The notes: a model not told the origin generated them from the sequence alone. DNA of 64,000 nucleotides from Thamnidium elegans (GCA_025201345.1 JAIXMG010000004.1:1116001-1180000); one strand, 5' to 3'. Shown: positions 48,527 to 61,300, counted from the first letter of the stretch. Numbers and translations: made by a program.

Positions 48527-49529
48527 TTTCATTTTTTTTTAAAAAATATTTGATAATAAAAAAAAAGATATACGTAAGCTCTCTCTCTCTCTCTCTCTGT
48601 CTATATATATATAAAATAAAAAAAGGTCAAACCATCTATCATTTTTTCCTTGCATGAACTGTAACAAATCATGGATCTTAGTTTTTCATATATGATGTCA
48701 CATTACTTTATATATCTAAAAGGCACCTTTCTAATACTAGCTAATACAACAAAATCTTATTATTTAGTGTTATTTTACTTTTTACTAGCCTTCTTTGTTC
48801 GCTTCGATAGAAATAATAAGACCTCCTTATTCTAATTACAGGTCATTGCGCTTCCTATATATGATGACAAATGCCAATTCTAGACCGTTTTAAGTATTAA
48901 CATAATCTAGTTAGGCCAACGTACGAGCGAACCGAGCAATTCCCTTAAATTTCAGAATAACGTATAATATTAGACGATATTAAAGATTATAAATGAAGAC
49001 CTATTGTCAATCCTAGCCCAATATCTAATTGATTTTTGCTAAAGTAAAAAACACCGGGTCGGGTTTAGTTACAAGCATTTTGTGACCGACCAATATTGTA
49101 GTGAATAAAGCCTGTTTCTTAGGGATAAACGATTTAATGTCACACTCCCGATGTAATCGGGACATTCGAAATAAGGGAAAAGGAGTATCGTTTGTCAAAA
49201 CTCTTATAACTATACTAAATTGGGTTTGTACGCAGCAAATAACTAACCTAACTACTTTAAAAAATAGAATTTGTGATCGAAATCTAACTTTAAAAAATTC
49301 ATGATCGAAATCAACTAACTACCTTTGTTGTCATGTGTTTTTGCTAGCCGGTTCCTTATTTTTTAAAAAAAAAAATCAGGACAGTTTCAGATTAAAAATA
49401 GCTACCATACTAAGGAGAAAAATACACCTGAGAGGATCTTTCTTATCTACTTTTTTTTTGCCGAACAAAGTACTTTCTTTTTGAAAAAAGAAAAGAAAAG
49501 GAAAAAAAAAAAGCAAAGATTCTACTGGT
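48527..49529. other. Intergenic, no gene seen
   Basis: About 1 kb with CT and TA microsatellites (48578-48612) and short spurious open frames. Should include the promoter of the CMD-like gene. Confidence 0.5.
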
Positions 49530-50541
49530 CTAACCTCTTTTTCTCTTCCCGTCTATCACTTGACGGATTCCATCAATACTTACCTGTGGTAATTCAACTT
49601 CCTCTACCATACCAGGGCTTAAATACTTGTCGACATCAATAGCGACCTATTATATCAATCCCAAAAAAAAAAAAAAAAAAAAAAATACGGATAAAAAAAA
49701 GTAATAAAATAACTTACGTTTGATTTCCTTCCGGCCTTTCTTGAACCTTCGTTATGGTTAGCTACAGACAGTAAGTAACATGCTACCCAACTGTCTTCTG
49801 CACAATTCAATGGAAGACAGGCTTGGTTGGTGAGCGTCTCCAAGACAATGTGCTCGACAACCAACGCCATGCGTTCCCTGTCTTCCCTTGACATAACTGA
49901 CCATCGAAATCCTTGGCTTGCGTTCTCGAAGTGCGTACGAACAAACAGAGTGATCAATACGCTTGTCTTTTCGTATCAATCGACTGCATCTTGATGTCGT
50001 GCCTTATGATCTTCTTCGGTCGTAGCCATGCCGTACGTAACATTCTCCTTTTCCAGCCAAAGAGCACACATTGCTGTGATCAGGTTTTTCATGTTGCTGG
50101 TCGCTACACCAGTTTTCAATGAGACATTACTCCTACCATAGCAACGTTTACCACGGTTGCTTTCTGCCTCGCTTACAATATCATCGACCTTTTCTTGGCT
50201 ATTTAAGATTTCAAAAGAAGACGGATTGATCTGCAACCGGCTTGTACTTACAGAGCGAGACCCTAAATAAATATATAGTAGTTAGAACCAAGCAAAATAA
50301 TATTTATTTCCTTAACCAAATTATTACCTGAACCCAAAGAAACCGGATTAAAAGAGAAGCCAAAAGAGTTTCTACTGTTCATGTCTAAAAGTCTAGACAG
50401 CATCGACTTAATTTCACTGACTTCACCTATAAGAAAGTCCAGTTTGGCAGCATCAAAAAAAGTATTATCGAATACATCTTGCAACAAATTAGTAGAATCC
50501 ATATTCCAAGGGAGATCAGTGTTGTTATTGTTGTTGGACAT
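49530..50541 (-). pseudogene. Hypothetical gene with one in-frame TGA
   Basis: Exons 50328-50541, 49718-50262 and 49530-49646 join in one frame of 292 codons, with a single internal TGA at 49976-49978. The head is Asn-rich (MSNNNNNTDLPWNM) with a short coiled-coil-like stretch (LDFLIGEVSEIKSMLSRLLD). The rest gives KRCYGRSNVSLKTG, ITAMCALWLEKENVTYGMAT, then after the TGA, FENASQGFRWSVMSREDRER and LNCAEDSWVACYLLSVANHN. The frame, splice sites and codon pattern are preserved across the stop, so the loss is recent or the TGA is an error. I do not recognise the family; Cys/Trp-rich DNA-binding or transposon-domesticated protein are possibilities only. Confidence 0.6.
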
Positions 50542-53500
50542 AATTATATTCGTGTTTTTAAAAATAAATGAAAAGAGAAAGAATTTTTTTTTTCATAAGT
50601 GAAAAGTTACTATTTTATATAATTGTTAAATACCTGATACATAAAAAGTATTTTTTTTCTCTCTTAAAACATCCACTTAAAAGAAGCAAGAAACAAATCC
50701 CAGCAAAAAAAAATCGCATCAATGGTAAATTTTCTATACAATCGAATAAGTAAATGAACTTGTTGACTCTTTTTTAATAATTTACCTTTTCTATATACGC
50801 AGATACGAATTGCCTTCATATTATGGAGCTATTCTCTTCATACTAACTCTCACGTTCTATTTTGTCAGTTGTGTTAATTATTCCAGTTATTGTTTAAATC
50901 ATATATATAAGTTTAAATAAAACACGATAAAGATAAATATAAAAACTATTTATACTTATAAAGTGTATTGGGTATCTGCCTTTTTTTTTTTTTTTTTCTT
51001 TTTTTAAAATAAAAGTGAAAGTATCATATCATTTAAATCGGTTTGTTTATCTTGATGGATCAAGATTTTTTCCCTTACATGAACAGATTTTACGATCCAT
51101 ATGTTGAAGTTTATAATATGTGAAGAATAGAATAAAGGGATTTGAAAGAAGGTATTTGGTACTTACTTAAACCTACTTTTGGTTGTTATTATTCTTACTG
51201 TAACCTATAAAATTATTCAACAAGGCTTAGAGGCTTATGAACCACTTTAATAAGATGTACTTATACAACCATTCGTTTTACCCTTACTTTTCTTTTTTAC
51301 AGTGTAACAGTGTACCTCAAGTTTTTACCCCTTTTAATCAACTGTCATCGTATTATTTCTTCTTCCTTCACATTGGAATAAAAAGCTGCGATATTATACC
51401 CTATTAAACTAGTATTAAGTAATTAAAGCTCTGGCTGGGCATTTTTTGTACGTTGCTCTTTTTTTTATTTTTTTTTATTTTTATACAGTTGGTGGCGGTA
51501 CAGTGGCGGCTCTATTTAAGGGTGGCCGAAATTCTCAGGAAATCCGCCATTAAATCGATTATTAGCGATAATAGCGGAGAAATTCACCCTTAAATAGAAC
51601 ACCCACTACTGTACTTATTTTCTTTTGAAAAGGTGGGGTTTCAATTTTCTGATTTTTTTTTCAGCATTGATGTCTCCTCAAGCATTCCAGTGCTTGTACA
51701 AGCGCCAATGCTTAACATTTAGCGCTTTTACTCGCTATGGTGAACATTGAATAATCTCTTATCTTATTCACATCAGGGTATTTTAACTTCTTCTCCTGTT
51801 AGTTCTGATTTTATGGTTTGTTTATTTGAGCGATTGTGCGATTTAATGGTCTACAATGGAGATTATTATTTTTTAAGAAAAAATTAAGTGAGGTACATAA
51901 GAATTACTTCAAAAGAGAAAGGTTATTCTTTTTTTTCCCACTGAGATGCCTATTGTAAACCTGTTGCGAAAACTAAATTAGTATATATTATATAATTGTC
52001 AGTAGCATATATACAATCATCGCGTACCTTCCCTCTGCTTTTTTGGTTATTTTTTCTTGGGTGTAGGTGATATATACAAGCGATATATCTATTTAAAGTC
52101 TGTAATTACAACTTTATTTGACAAGTACCGATTTACTATGAATAAATCTGTACCTAGTTGATTTTCCTTATAAAAGATGTTTGTGATATTGTTACAGAAA
52201 TAGCCTATTCAGAATAGCACAATAATCATAAACGATTGTTTATTATTATTTATCAGGGTCTGCCTCACTCAAATATTACTGCAAATTTCTCGGCCCGTTC
52301 ATTTCCATAAAGGGTCATTTTTGTTATGTTTTTTATGATTCAACTGTCATTGAACTCTTCTTTTTATATAAATAATTACTCTTTCTTTTCAAATAATAAA
52401 CATTATCTTTCTTTTTAAGACTTATTAAACTTTACTTGACTTTATAACAAATATATCAGTAGGTTTTAATAAGATGGCTTTCAGAACGTCTACGTTTAGA
52501 ACAGCAACATTAGATTGTGCCTTTCGTTCATGAGTTCAAGAGAGAGAAAAAAAAAAGAAAAAAGAAAGCTTGAAGTAGTTTTTATGCATGAATTAATTCT
52601 TTGTGACTGCAAAGTCCTTATAATTATTGACTCCTTTTTTTTTACCCTTGATTAGGGTGCGTTCATTTTTTAAAAAGCGGTTTACTTCCAAACCCCTTTT
52701 TTTCTTCCTATAGTTTGCTACTTTATGACCAAAACTATTTATCTCGCAAAGAAAAACTCTTGAAACTGATCTAATCAATAATATCCATCACCAATGGCAA
52801 ATCTTCAGTCAATCAACTAGCCATTAAAGGTAAAGTTACGATCACCAATACTCAGATTTTGTCCAAGTTGTGATACTGTCTGCGTCCGTTCATGCCTACC
52901 AAAGCTTTTTTCAAAAATGAAAAATCTATAGTGTATCAGTTCATTTGAAAAAAAAAATCACCTCGTGCATACGGATCAATCCTCTTTTTCTTCTTTTTAA
53001 GTTGGTGGTCCCTGAAGTACTGGATCTGATTATCCAACATAAGACTTTTCAAAAAAGATGGCTTAACTACATTCTTCAACGGAACTTATATCCCTCTTTT
53101 GTTATCCTTCTGTGCTCTTGTACCTCGATGATCTACAGGTTTCTCAGTACTACCGATATTAAATTATGATTTTCGACAGGGCCCAATTTACGTTAAAGAA
53201 AAATAAATATAGGCAGTTATTATCGATACACGTTCTATTTACACGTTCAGCTCGTTTATCAGAAAGGAACAATAAATATAGAATCCGTATATAAATGTAT
53301 TTTATATGATAAATGTACATCTTTTAAAAGGGTTTAGCGTTCTACTTTTCTTATATCCTGACAAACGGATACGGTTTTCTCCTTAGAGCAACTGTTGTGC
53401 ATAAAAGTTACGTGAAAAGTAATATGGCATATCTTTTTTTTTTCTGACAGTGTGAATTAAAACCATCGTCAAGATTTTCTGTTGCTTTTCCTTTATGTAA

Positions 53501-54863
53501 CAACATGTCTCTACCAGCAAGTCGGAAGCCTGGAAAGACCCTGATGTTAAAAAGAGTCGTTTAAGAACCAAGAGTAATCAACTGCATTACTAGAACCCTG
53601 ATAAAAACCAAGAATGACTACCCAATCTGTAATTGTGGTTGGAATATAATGAGATCCGCTCAGGCATGATTCTGGAACAAAAATGCTCAAAATTAGATTT
53701 TTTCCCGTCATACTAGAGATTCAACATACAATCAACATGAAGTGCATGCGAAGAGTTATTGTTTACTTATTACAGTCTTTAAATTACGATGTCGAGCCAA
53801 TACTACGCGTGGACAAAGTCCATCAATATATAAGAGATGCCGTAACAGATAGTCGGCTCCCAGGTCGATGTAATCAAACATATATATTCGCATATATAGT
53901 TACACATATACAATTGTCTCGCATCTTTATCAACCTCATCCAGTAACAGCCAATGTCTGAGAAATGCTTATTAAAGGATTGGCTATAATTGTAAATTTCG
54001 TCCGAAGTACGATTATATAATCCGGCACTATTAACTATTCAAATTTGCTCTCGCAAGTATAACCAGCCAGCAACTGTTAGTGGAAGCTGTAAATGAAGCA
54101 AAACCCAGAATTTACGTGACAAAAGAAAATATGATAATTTGCTTACACCGATGAATCATTATTCTTGTTCTGATTTTTTCAATTTGAATTCGGCTACTAA
54201 ATTCATAGCTGCTCCGTAACTCTCATTCTTATCAGTAGTGGATTCTACCACAGCAAAATAATGGATTGGGTAACCTGACTGAAAGAAGGGAGGAAAAGAT
54301 TTAATGAAATACAAAAATGCTGAGTCACTGCGAAATCAGTTTTACAAGTAGTTTTTTATCCTAACTTCATAATAAAACTGAAAACCACTTTGGGAATAAT
54401 TCTGGTACAACGTAAACTTGAGCATGAATAGTCAATGTAAGTAGTACATTTAGATTCTTATGTAATAATTTACTCATTGTATTATATATATATATATCTT
54501 ATGCATATACTCTTGTGGTTCCGGAAAGTACGCCGCTTTTTACTATAATTGCATTTCTAGTATAATACTCTATCCATTTTACTTTTTTCGTTCGAGCTAT
54601 CAAGAATAAAAAAGTATTTGTTTATAATGGTTGATTACAAGCCGAAAAGGCTATGCACTTTTTTTAAGCAGTACAAGCCCCCTACAAGAAAATGTTTAGC
54701 TAAGTAAGACTGACAAGTAACATGGCTGCAGAAAGAAAGGATTAAGACCTTCTGCAACCCCTGGATTTTCGGTATCGGTATTTTAAAACAAATGGGGCAA
54801 TATGCGTACAATATGTTTAATGTAAAAAGCAGCAGTTTACTTTCAAACCCCTTCTTTTTCTTT
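50542..54863. other. Gene-poor stretch with decayed sequence
   Basis: About 4.3 kb without a supportable gene. It contains the 111-base MITE at 51501-51611. On the minus strand around 52950-53160 a codon-like reading gives STEKPVDHRGTRAQKDNKRG, a TAA, then PSFLKSLMLDNQIQYFRDHQ and KKKKKRIDPYARGD; on the plus strand 53683-53946 gives an 87-codon open frame with VEPILRVDKVHQYIRDAVTD. Both look like fragments of transposon proteins but I cannot name the family. Confidence 0.4.
51501..51611. mobile_element. 111-base MITE derived from the pogo element
   Basis: It starts CAGTGGCGGCTCTATTTAAG and ends with the inverted CACTACTG terminus at 51611, flanked by TA on both sides (51499-51500 and 51612-51613). 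The first 45 or so bases closely match the left end of the intact pogo element at 6651, including GGTGG and GAAATTC followed by AGGAAATCC; the right end carries the matching CCCTTAAATAGAAC. It has no coding capacity, so it should be moved by the pogo transposase. Confidence 0.88.
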
Positions 54864-55958
54864 ATGTTACAAGAAACTAATTTACAACTAAAACCATTAT
54901 CACCAGCAATTTCTGCTTTTCAATTTCAAACATCTGGTTCAAAAGATGGTTTAAAGATTATAACTGATTCGGATCATTTAAAAGAAAAAGTAGTAGTTTT
55001 GGATGGCGAAACTAAGCTTAAGCTGATTCAAATGGGTCAGTTACCATTGAATGCTGAATGGACTTTTTGGTATGATAAGTAAGTTATTCTATTTAATTTT
55101 TTATATACAGATATATTTGTTGTTAAAATTTGAGATTAAATAGATTCGTGCCGAATTTACCTGCGTCTGACTATGAATCCAATTTAGTAATCATCTCTTC
55201 TGTAAAGACAGTACAAGTAAAAAGCAATCTTTTTTTTTTTAATAGGTCAAATTACTAATTAAAATTAAAGAAATTTTGGTCTGTTTATAATAATATCGAT
55301 GGACCGGATAAACTTGGATTTAGAAGTAATTATCATTTTATGAAGAAAGGAATTAAACCTATTTGGTAAGAAATAATAGTAGGTTCGTTTATATATATAT
55401 ATGTGTGTATATATTAAGAATCGATTTCTTTATGTATATATATATTTAGGGAAGATCCAATGAACGAATACGGTGGATCTTATAATTTCAAGCTAAACAA
55501 GAAACAATCACCTACAGCCTGGTTAGACATTTTATTATTACTAATTGGAGAGAATATAGAAGATTGGATGAAGAACAAGGTATTTGGTGTATCTGTATCT
55601 TCACGTCAAAACGCAGATAATTATCAAATATGGACAGCACACAATAACAAAAGTATTCAAGATAATATTATACGTGCTAAACTAGAAGAATTATTACATC
55701 CTGCAGATATTCAATCATTTTATTTTAAAAGTAAGTTATATGTATTATATATATATATTTTTATTGTACTCACTCCAAAAAGTGCACAAGACACATGCAG
55801 ATTTTCAAAAACCTGCTTCACCTAATGTTTATAAATCGTGTGATATGGCTACTAGTCTATTAAGACCAATAGAAATGAGAAGAAAGATAACAGAAGAGAG
55901 TATAGAACGCGTTGTTCAAGATATCGAGAAATTAAAGCTGAGAGAGAGGGTGAAATAA
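54864..55958 (+). CDS. eIF4E-family cap-binding protein (eIF4E2/4EHP-like)
   Basis: Five exons (54864-55078, 55144-55216, 55271-55365, 55450-55730, 55783-55958) join in frame to 279 residues. The eIF4E core is seen in NAEWTFWYDKFVPNLP, VQKFWSVYNNIDGPDKLG, HFMKKGIKPIWEDPMNEYGG and AWLDILLLLIGENIEDW. The W...FW spacing and KKGIKPIWEDP..N..GG segment hold the cap-stacking residues. The short QKFWSVYNNI and the YDKFVP loop are closer to class II eIF4E (4EHP) than to class I. It binds the mRNA 5' cap and may start or repress translation. A longer N-terminal extension from ATG 54792 is possible in frame. The C-terminal 55 residues are a charged helix not usual in the family. Confidence 0.88.
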
Positions 55959-56047
55959 GCCACTCGATAAATATTAAGTTTTTTTCTCATAAAAAAAGAA
56001 ACGGTTCCCTTAGTTATTCCCTTTTTGTTTGTTATATATAATAAATA

Positions 56048-56167
56048 ATGTCTGGTTTATCTGCTGTTGAAGCTAAGCTTGAAGCTGAGTCAAAAGCTTT
56101 CCAATTATTACAAAAAGGTAATATAAAGTAAACTGAGGACACGAAAAAAATAGTTTTCTCATCATCA

Positions 56168-56200
<33 letters not shown>

Positions 56201-56632
56201 TCGCGTCAAATAGAACTTTCAATTGTTATCGAATCAAGACAACGTTTAGAATCCCAACAACAAGAAAATGAATTAGTCAACACTGTAATAATTGCCGTAA
56301 ATAGAAAGATATACTGTCAGACTAAACATTTTTATTGCTTGTAGGAATTTCAACATTTAGATCAAGATAGTAATATTTATAAACTTATTGGTCCTGTTCT
56401 TGTTAAACAAGATAAGTCAGAAGCAGCTACCAATGTTAAGAACAGATTAGATTTAATCTCGAGTGAAATGTAAATGCTACCATTATTCAAAAATATACAT
56501 ACTAAAAAAGAACTCTTTTTTTTTTGTAGTAAACGCGTAGAAACACAATTAAATGATTTAACACAAAAGTCCGAATCTAAAAAGAACGAGGTAAAAAGAA
56601 AGGCGTGATATATATTTAAACAATACTAATAA

Positions 56633-56664
<32 letters not shown>

Positions 56665-56716
56665 GGTATAGATTGCACAATTACAAATGCAATATCAACA
56701 ATTGGCAAAGAAATAA
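56048..56716 (+). CDS. YKE2: Prefoldin subunit 6 (beta-type)
   Basis: Five exons (56048-56117, 56214-56284, 56345-56469, 56530-56590, 56672-56716) join in frame to 123 residues, the usual size. Two long helices flank a beta hairpin: KLEAESKAFQLLQKELSIVI and RQRLESQQQENELVN, then FQHLDQDSNIYKLIGPVLVK (the beta-prefoldin signature), then RLDLISSEIKRVETQLNDL. Prefoldin is the hexameric jellyfish-shaped chaperone that hands unfolded actin and tubulin to the CCT chaperonin. The first intron holds a 29-T run and the last a run of about 28 A. It ends only 16 bases from the end of the coilin gene on the other strand. Confidence 0.94.
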
Positions 56717-56732
56717 AAAAATATTTTTTTTT

Positions 56733-58416
56733 CTAAGATATAATTCTCATTTCAAAAATATCTGTCATTTCAAAAGTAGCTTCATTTTCCTCTTCTTCTT
56801 CTTCTTCATCTTGCTGTTGTTGTCGTTGATCATACCAATCATCATACCTCTTTCGATTTTTTTTATTATCAAATTTACCACCTTTTGTAGTTGCTTTTCC
56901 ATACCCAGGTAAAAACTCAAACTTTACCTGACCATTCTCAGTATCGATTTGCTTTAAAATGACATGTTTCCAATCTGATATTTCAGGTGTATAAGATGAT
57001 GTTAACTCCAAAGTCTATATACAAAAAAGAATAAAAAAAAAATTAGTTGCATGAATTTCTTTGGTGGTATATACTTTACTTTAATAGCTAATTTAGACCC
57101 TACTGGTACATTATCTGTAAAAGTGACTTGAACTAAATCATTATAATTTATTTCCTTCTCCTCTTGGACATGGTTGACAGGAGGCTGTACTACTTCAGAT
57201 ACAGTCTCTATTTGATGTACTTCTGCAGGCTGAGCTTGATCTACTAATTCAGTTTCCGGTTGGTTCAACTCATTTTCTGTTAATCCTTGATTTGCATAAA
57301 ACAAAGTAGGCATACGATGAATAGGATATTCTTGGCTAAAATGTGAGTTTTGGCGTTCCTTATAATTTCTTTCCGATTCCACAAAAGTAACAAAAGCTCT
57401 TCCAAATAGATTGCCATTATTACCTATAGCTATCACTTGTTCTGGCGCAGTCACTTCTTTATCTTGAGGATAATGAACGTGACACCTTTGATCCATTTGC
57501 TTCATATGATTCTTCTTCTTGTTCTTGTTTTTTTTCAATAATTGTGAAGGTTCTACATTTGATATATTTAAATTTTGTATTTGTAATTCTTGATCAATTA
57601 AGGCGGGTGATGTATTGATTTGAACAGGAAGTGGGTCTACTGCTGCCGTTCTTAACCTACGCTTTAATTCACGACGACGCATATTTCTCTTTTTGGTCTG
57701 TTCTTTGCCTTCAAATGGAGTTGACTTTTGTACCGTCTCTTCTGCAACCTTTTTCTCTTCTGTGACTTGCTTAGGAGTCTTTTTAGACTTTATAACCTTT
57801 TCTTCTGATCTTGAACGCTTTTTCTCTGGTGCTTTTGAACTCTTTATCTTGCGTGCTTTTAAACCCTCCTTTTCTAGTGTTTTAAACTTTTTTTTCTCCT
57901 CCGATTCTGGTTTAGACGTCTTTGTTGATTTTTCTTTTTTAGACTTTTTTACAGATGGTGATGACTCTTCAACAGAAGCTTTTTTTTAAAAAAAAAACAA
58001 GAGTAAGTACACGTACAAAAGTTATATGATATATACTTACAGGGCTTTCTTTTCTTGATAATAGGTTTAACAGAATTCACTTGTTCAACACTATCAACAT
58101 GTTTTTTTTTAGTTGTTTTGTTTTTAAAATGAGAAAAAGGAAAAGAAAAAAAAAAGGGAAAAGGTTATAAATAAATAAACAATAGAACTTACTTGATAAG
58201 ATCACCGTCACGTAGTAAACCTTGAATGTTACTTTGAGGCAACAAATGAAAGCCATCCATAGATAATTGTAAAAGACTTGGTTCTGAATTCAATTCAAGA
58301 TCTTTCACAATCTTTCTTCTTAAATGGTGAACTGTTTGTGCTTCGATATTTTCTGTCAGTACAAACCAACAATTGTAATTTGGTAAAGGTGAACTTGTAG
58401 CAAGTTTAATACGCAT
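56733..58416 (-). CDS. COIL: Coilin (Cajal body protein)
   Basis: Four exons (58193-58416, 58041-58090, 57080-57978, 56733-57014) join in frame to 484 residues. Residues 1-75 (MRIKLATSSPLPNYNCWFVL, VHHLRRKIVKDLEL, LSMDGFHLLPQSNIQGLLRD) match the self-association domain of coilin. Next comes a Lys/Glu/Ser-rich nuclear region (about 95-190, EKKRSRSEEK, KSKKTPK) and RRRELKRRLRTA. The last 140 residues (NDLVQVTFTDNVPVGSKLAI, TSSYTPEISDWKHVILKQID, GQVKFEFLPG) match the C-terminal Tudor-like fold. Coilin organises Cajal bodies, where snRNPs mature. The gene suggests that this fungus keeps a Cajal-body pathway. No RG-box is obvious. Confidence 0.85.
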
Positions 58417-58556
58417 CTTTGTTTATGTGAAAAAGAGAAAGAATGAAAAACAAAAAAAAACAGAAAAAATTTCGAAATATATATGTGACAGCGGTAAAAA
58501 TACGTTATTATTTTATTTGTTCACACCAGGACATTAACATTAAAAAAAGGTAGCCT

Positions 58557-60585
58557 TTGCAATTTTAAAAATTATTGCTGTTTTTACATGTAGAAACTTT
58601 AAGCCTGTGTCTCACCAGAGTGGGGCCAGGCAACCACATTGAAGGTGGCGATTGGCCTTTTAAAGACGTTTGGTCGACCTTGGCCTTTCCAGATAGAACG
58701 AGCAATGATAAGCATATTCTTTGAGGCCGTCACATCGTGATTCCAAATCAATATCTGATGGATGCGTGATGATTTGCCATCAGTATCAAACTTCAAGCTT
58801 TCTATATCAGCATTAAAACGAAAGTTTCATGTCTAAAAAAATTATTTTAGCCAAAATTATATTAGCATATTATATGGACACTGCTATACTAACCTTAGGC
58901 GTCTTAAAGTCGCTGATATCCAAGAGCAACAATTCCCCAAGATTTTCTCTTCTCTGAAGTTGGCGATAGAGCTTGTCGTTGACGCCGTGACGCAAGTCTC
59001 TAAACTTTGTCTGGCTCTTTTTTTTTTGAGCTCATCACCAAAGATGATCAAACCCACGATCACCTTCCTCAAATTTCTCCCTATAATCTCTTCATATAAT
59101 GCTTTTTTTAGGGCAATGTGTAAATTGATGGATGTATTCATAGATATACCTTTTGAATGTCTTCGGTTTCTGTAACTGGGGATCTTTTTTAGACCTCTTT
59201 CTTTTTTCCTTCTGTTCTTTTTTGCTCCTCTTCTTCTGTTTTGATTGTACCTCTTAGATCCATTCAAAAGGATGTTTACAGCTTTCTCAATATTTTTTTG
59301 GGATGCAACATAATTATTCCATTTGATGGTTGCAGTCCTAAGTCCGTAAAAATTGAAAAGGGCATCCATGTGTCGAAACATGTACGTAGTATATAAAATT
59401 TAGGATTGACAATATGTGGTTTTGGGAGTGGGAATGTTTGTTACGATTTCTTCTATACCCAACTATTTTTGCGCTTCTGTCCTTGTAATTGCCTTCGTAT
59501 AGTACCCTCCATGCTACAGTACTCTGTGGAGCACAGACATCTTAAGGCACTACTTCCATGGTAAGATACAAACATGTCTTTTCTCCCGGGATCAACTGTA
59601 AATGGCCTAAAATGTGTATAGCTAAATAAAGTCTCGCCCTTTTTTTTTTTCTTAATGCTGCGCCTGGGAATATATCAGCTACGCTTTGGCTATCAATTTA
59701 GATGAAGCGCCATTGCAAACCAGGATTGGGGAACATGCTGAACAGTCTAGGCGGTACGAACTTTTGTTTATCTTCATCTTTATTATTCTCTTTTTCTTTA
59801 CCCTTCTTTCTGCTATTTGAATGGCTTGTATCTTGATATGGTCCAAGCTGTGAGCTATGTGTCTGCGTAATAAGGTTTTCTGCAATCAAAAGACTCGTAC
59901 TTGGAAAGGATATGCCTTAATGCCGGTAAAATACTAAATGGGTTTGTGTTTTGAGTTACTTTTGTGATAGAAAACGAAGGCGATCGGTTCTTTAGTTCCA
60001 CGATCAAAGGGTTTATAAACGCCTGAATTGCATCTTTAATATCTTAGCTTAATGAAGTAAGCAAAATCTGTTACAGGATTGGATGATAATATTTGATCCG
60101 ATACATGTTCCTACACAAGGTACTTACTGACAGACTTCTTAGCATCCTATATTGAGTTTGTGTTAATATCACGTAAACTAAAGTTTCCACTTGTCACTTA
60201 CAGGAAATTATCTACATGTCACATAGATAAAATAGTTACAGATAGTGTTCTGAAAGTTTTCAATGCAATCGTTATTGTAGCGCATGGCAATCGTTTCACA
60301 TGCAGTTGAAAATACTTGGCCGTAATTTCTCATCCCATCTTTTGCTACGATCAAGTTTATATGCTCATGATTGTTAAGTTCCATCCATAAGTCTTCTAAG
60401 TGGTGAATATTTGCATACTTTGATTGAAAGTCATTAATAGATAGCTGTTCGCAAACCACTCTACACGACGAGTGCCAGAAGTTTTGCTGAAAACATACGT
60501 TTGGAAGGTTTTGGGGACGTTTTATAATGTAGTAATTGATGAAGGCCTGAGATTTGAACAACACAATGCTTAAAAAAACTAGAAA

Positions 60586-60619
<34 letters not shown>

Positions 60620-61300
60620 CGGAAGAGAGATCGTGTATCTTTCATAATTATTCCCAATATCTCTTTGAATTAATTCCTGCAAGCTGAAATTATGATTAGA
60701 AAACAGCTGAAGAATGACCACTAGATTTGCAAGACTTGCATATCAAGGCGGATGTACTTGAAGAAGCAGCTGTTCTGTTTCTTTTAGCTACGCTCTTTTC
60801 CCTTTTCTCTTCGGCTGTATCTTTTCTTTTTAGACCTGTAATCAATTGAAGTATTCCGTTAAAATGTAATTATACTGTTACATATACAATATATTTTTAC
60901 CTTTTTTCGTAGTAGGCTTGCTGGTGTTACTAGTGACTTCTTCTTATAGCTTTGCGAATTTAATCTCTTTTTTGACATTTATAAAAGATCCAACGTCTGG
61001 GTAAATAGGTTTACGCATATTTTTAGAGTGAAAGAAGCACCACTTGATGTTGTCAATTGAATATGTCTAGATATATTTAATGAGTTATGTCGAAGTCATT
61101 TGTACTTGAAATCCCCTCTCACTCTTTTTTTGCTTATGAAAACTGAAGATAAAATGTGTACATTTATCACATGCAAGTTAAATATATATTTAATAAATGC
61201 TTTTTATTTTCAATTTCTTATAAATAACCATCTTTTTATTTTATTTAGTTTACATACTGGATTACTCTAAGTAGAAAATATAAGATTATACGGTAGAAAT
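58557..61300. repeat. Long dispersed direct repeat, copy B (about 2.7 kb)
   Basis: Second copy of the 21740-24470 unit, same orientation, offset about 36,817 bases. The central part is about 1% different; longest length change is the A run near 60593-60619 (27 versus about 13 in copy A). It lies between coilin and RPL8. Confidence 0.92.
58599..60721 (-). pseudogene. Fanzor-like nuclease relic 3B
   Basis: Same gene relic as 3A, better preserved at its 3' end. The last exon (58599-58796 and up to about 58830) reads SSRIHQILIWNHDVTASKNM then LIIARSIWKGQGRPNVFKRP, the place of the final RuvC Asp and the usual basic end of Fanzor/TnpB proteins. Both copies share the 10-A frameshift and the TGA in the putative zinc finger, so inactivation came before the duplication. 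The upstream half is at 60208-60564 (INYYIIKRPQNLPNVCFQQN). The relic stops about 40 bases before the edge of the repeat, so the repeat ends just past the gene, as in insertion-sequence-like units. Confidence 0.68.

Noticed and set aside
49976..49978. Readthrough or selenocysteine use of the internal TGA
   Set aside because: No stem-loop element was recognised and fungi of this group are not known to use selenocysteine; a recent mutation or error is simpler.
54792..54863. Upstream in-frame ATG for the eIF4E-like gene
   Set aside because: It adds a hydrophobic NPFFFFM stretch not seen in the family; kept only as an alternative.
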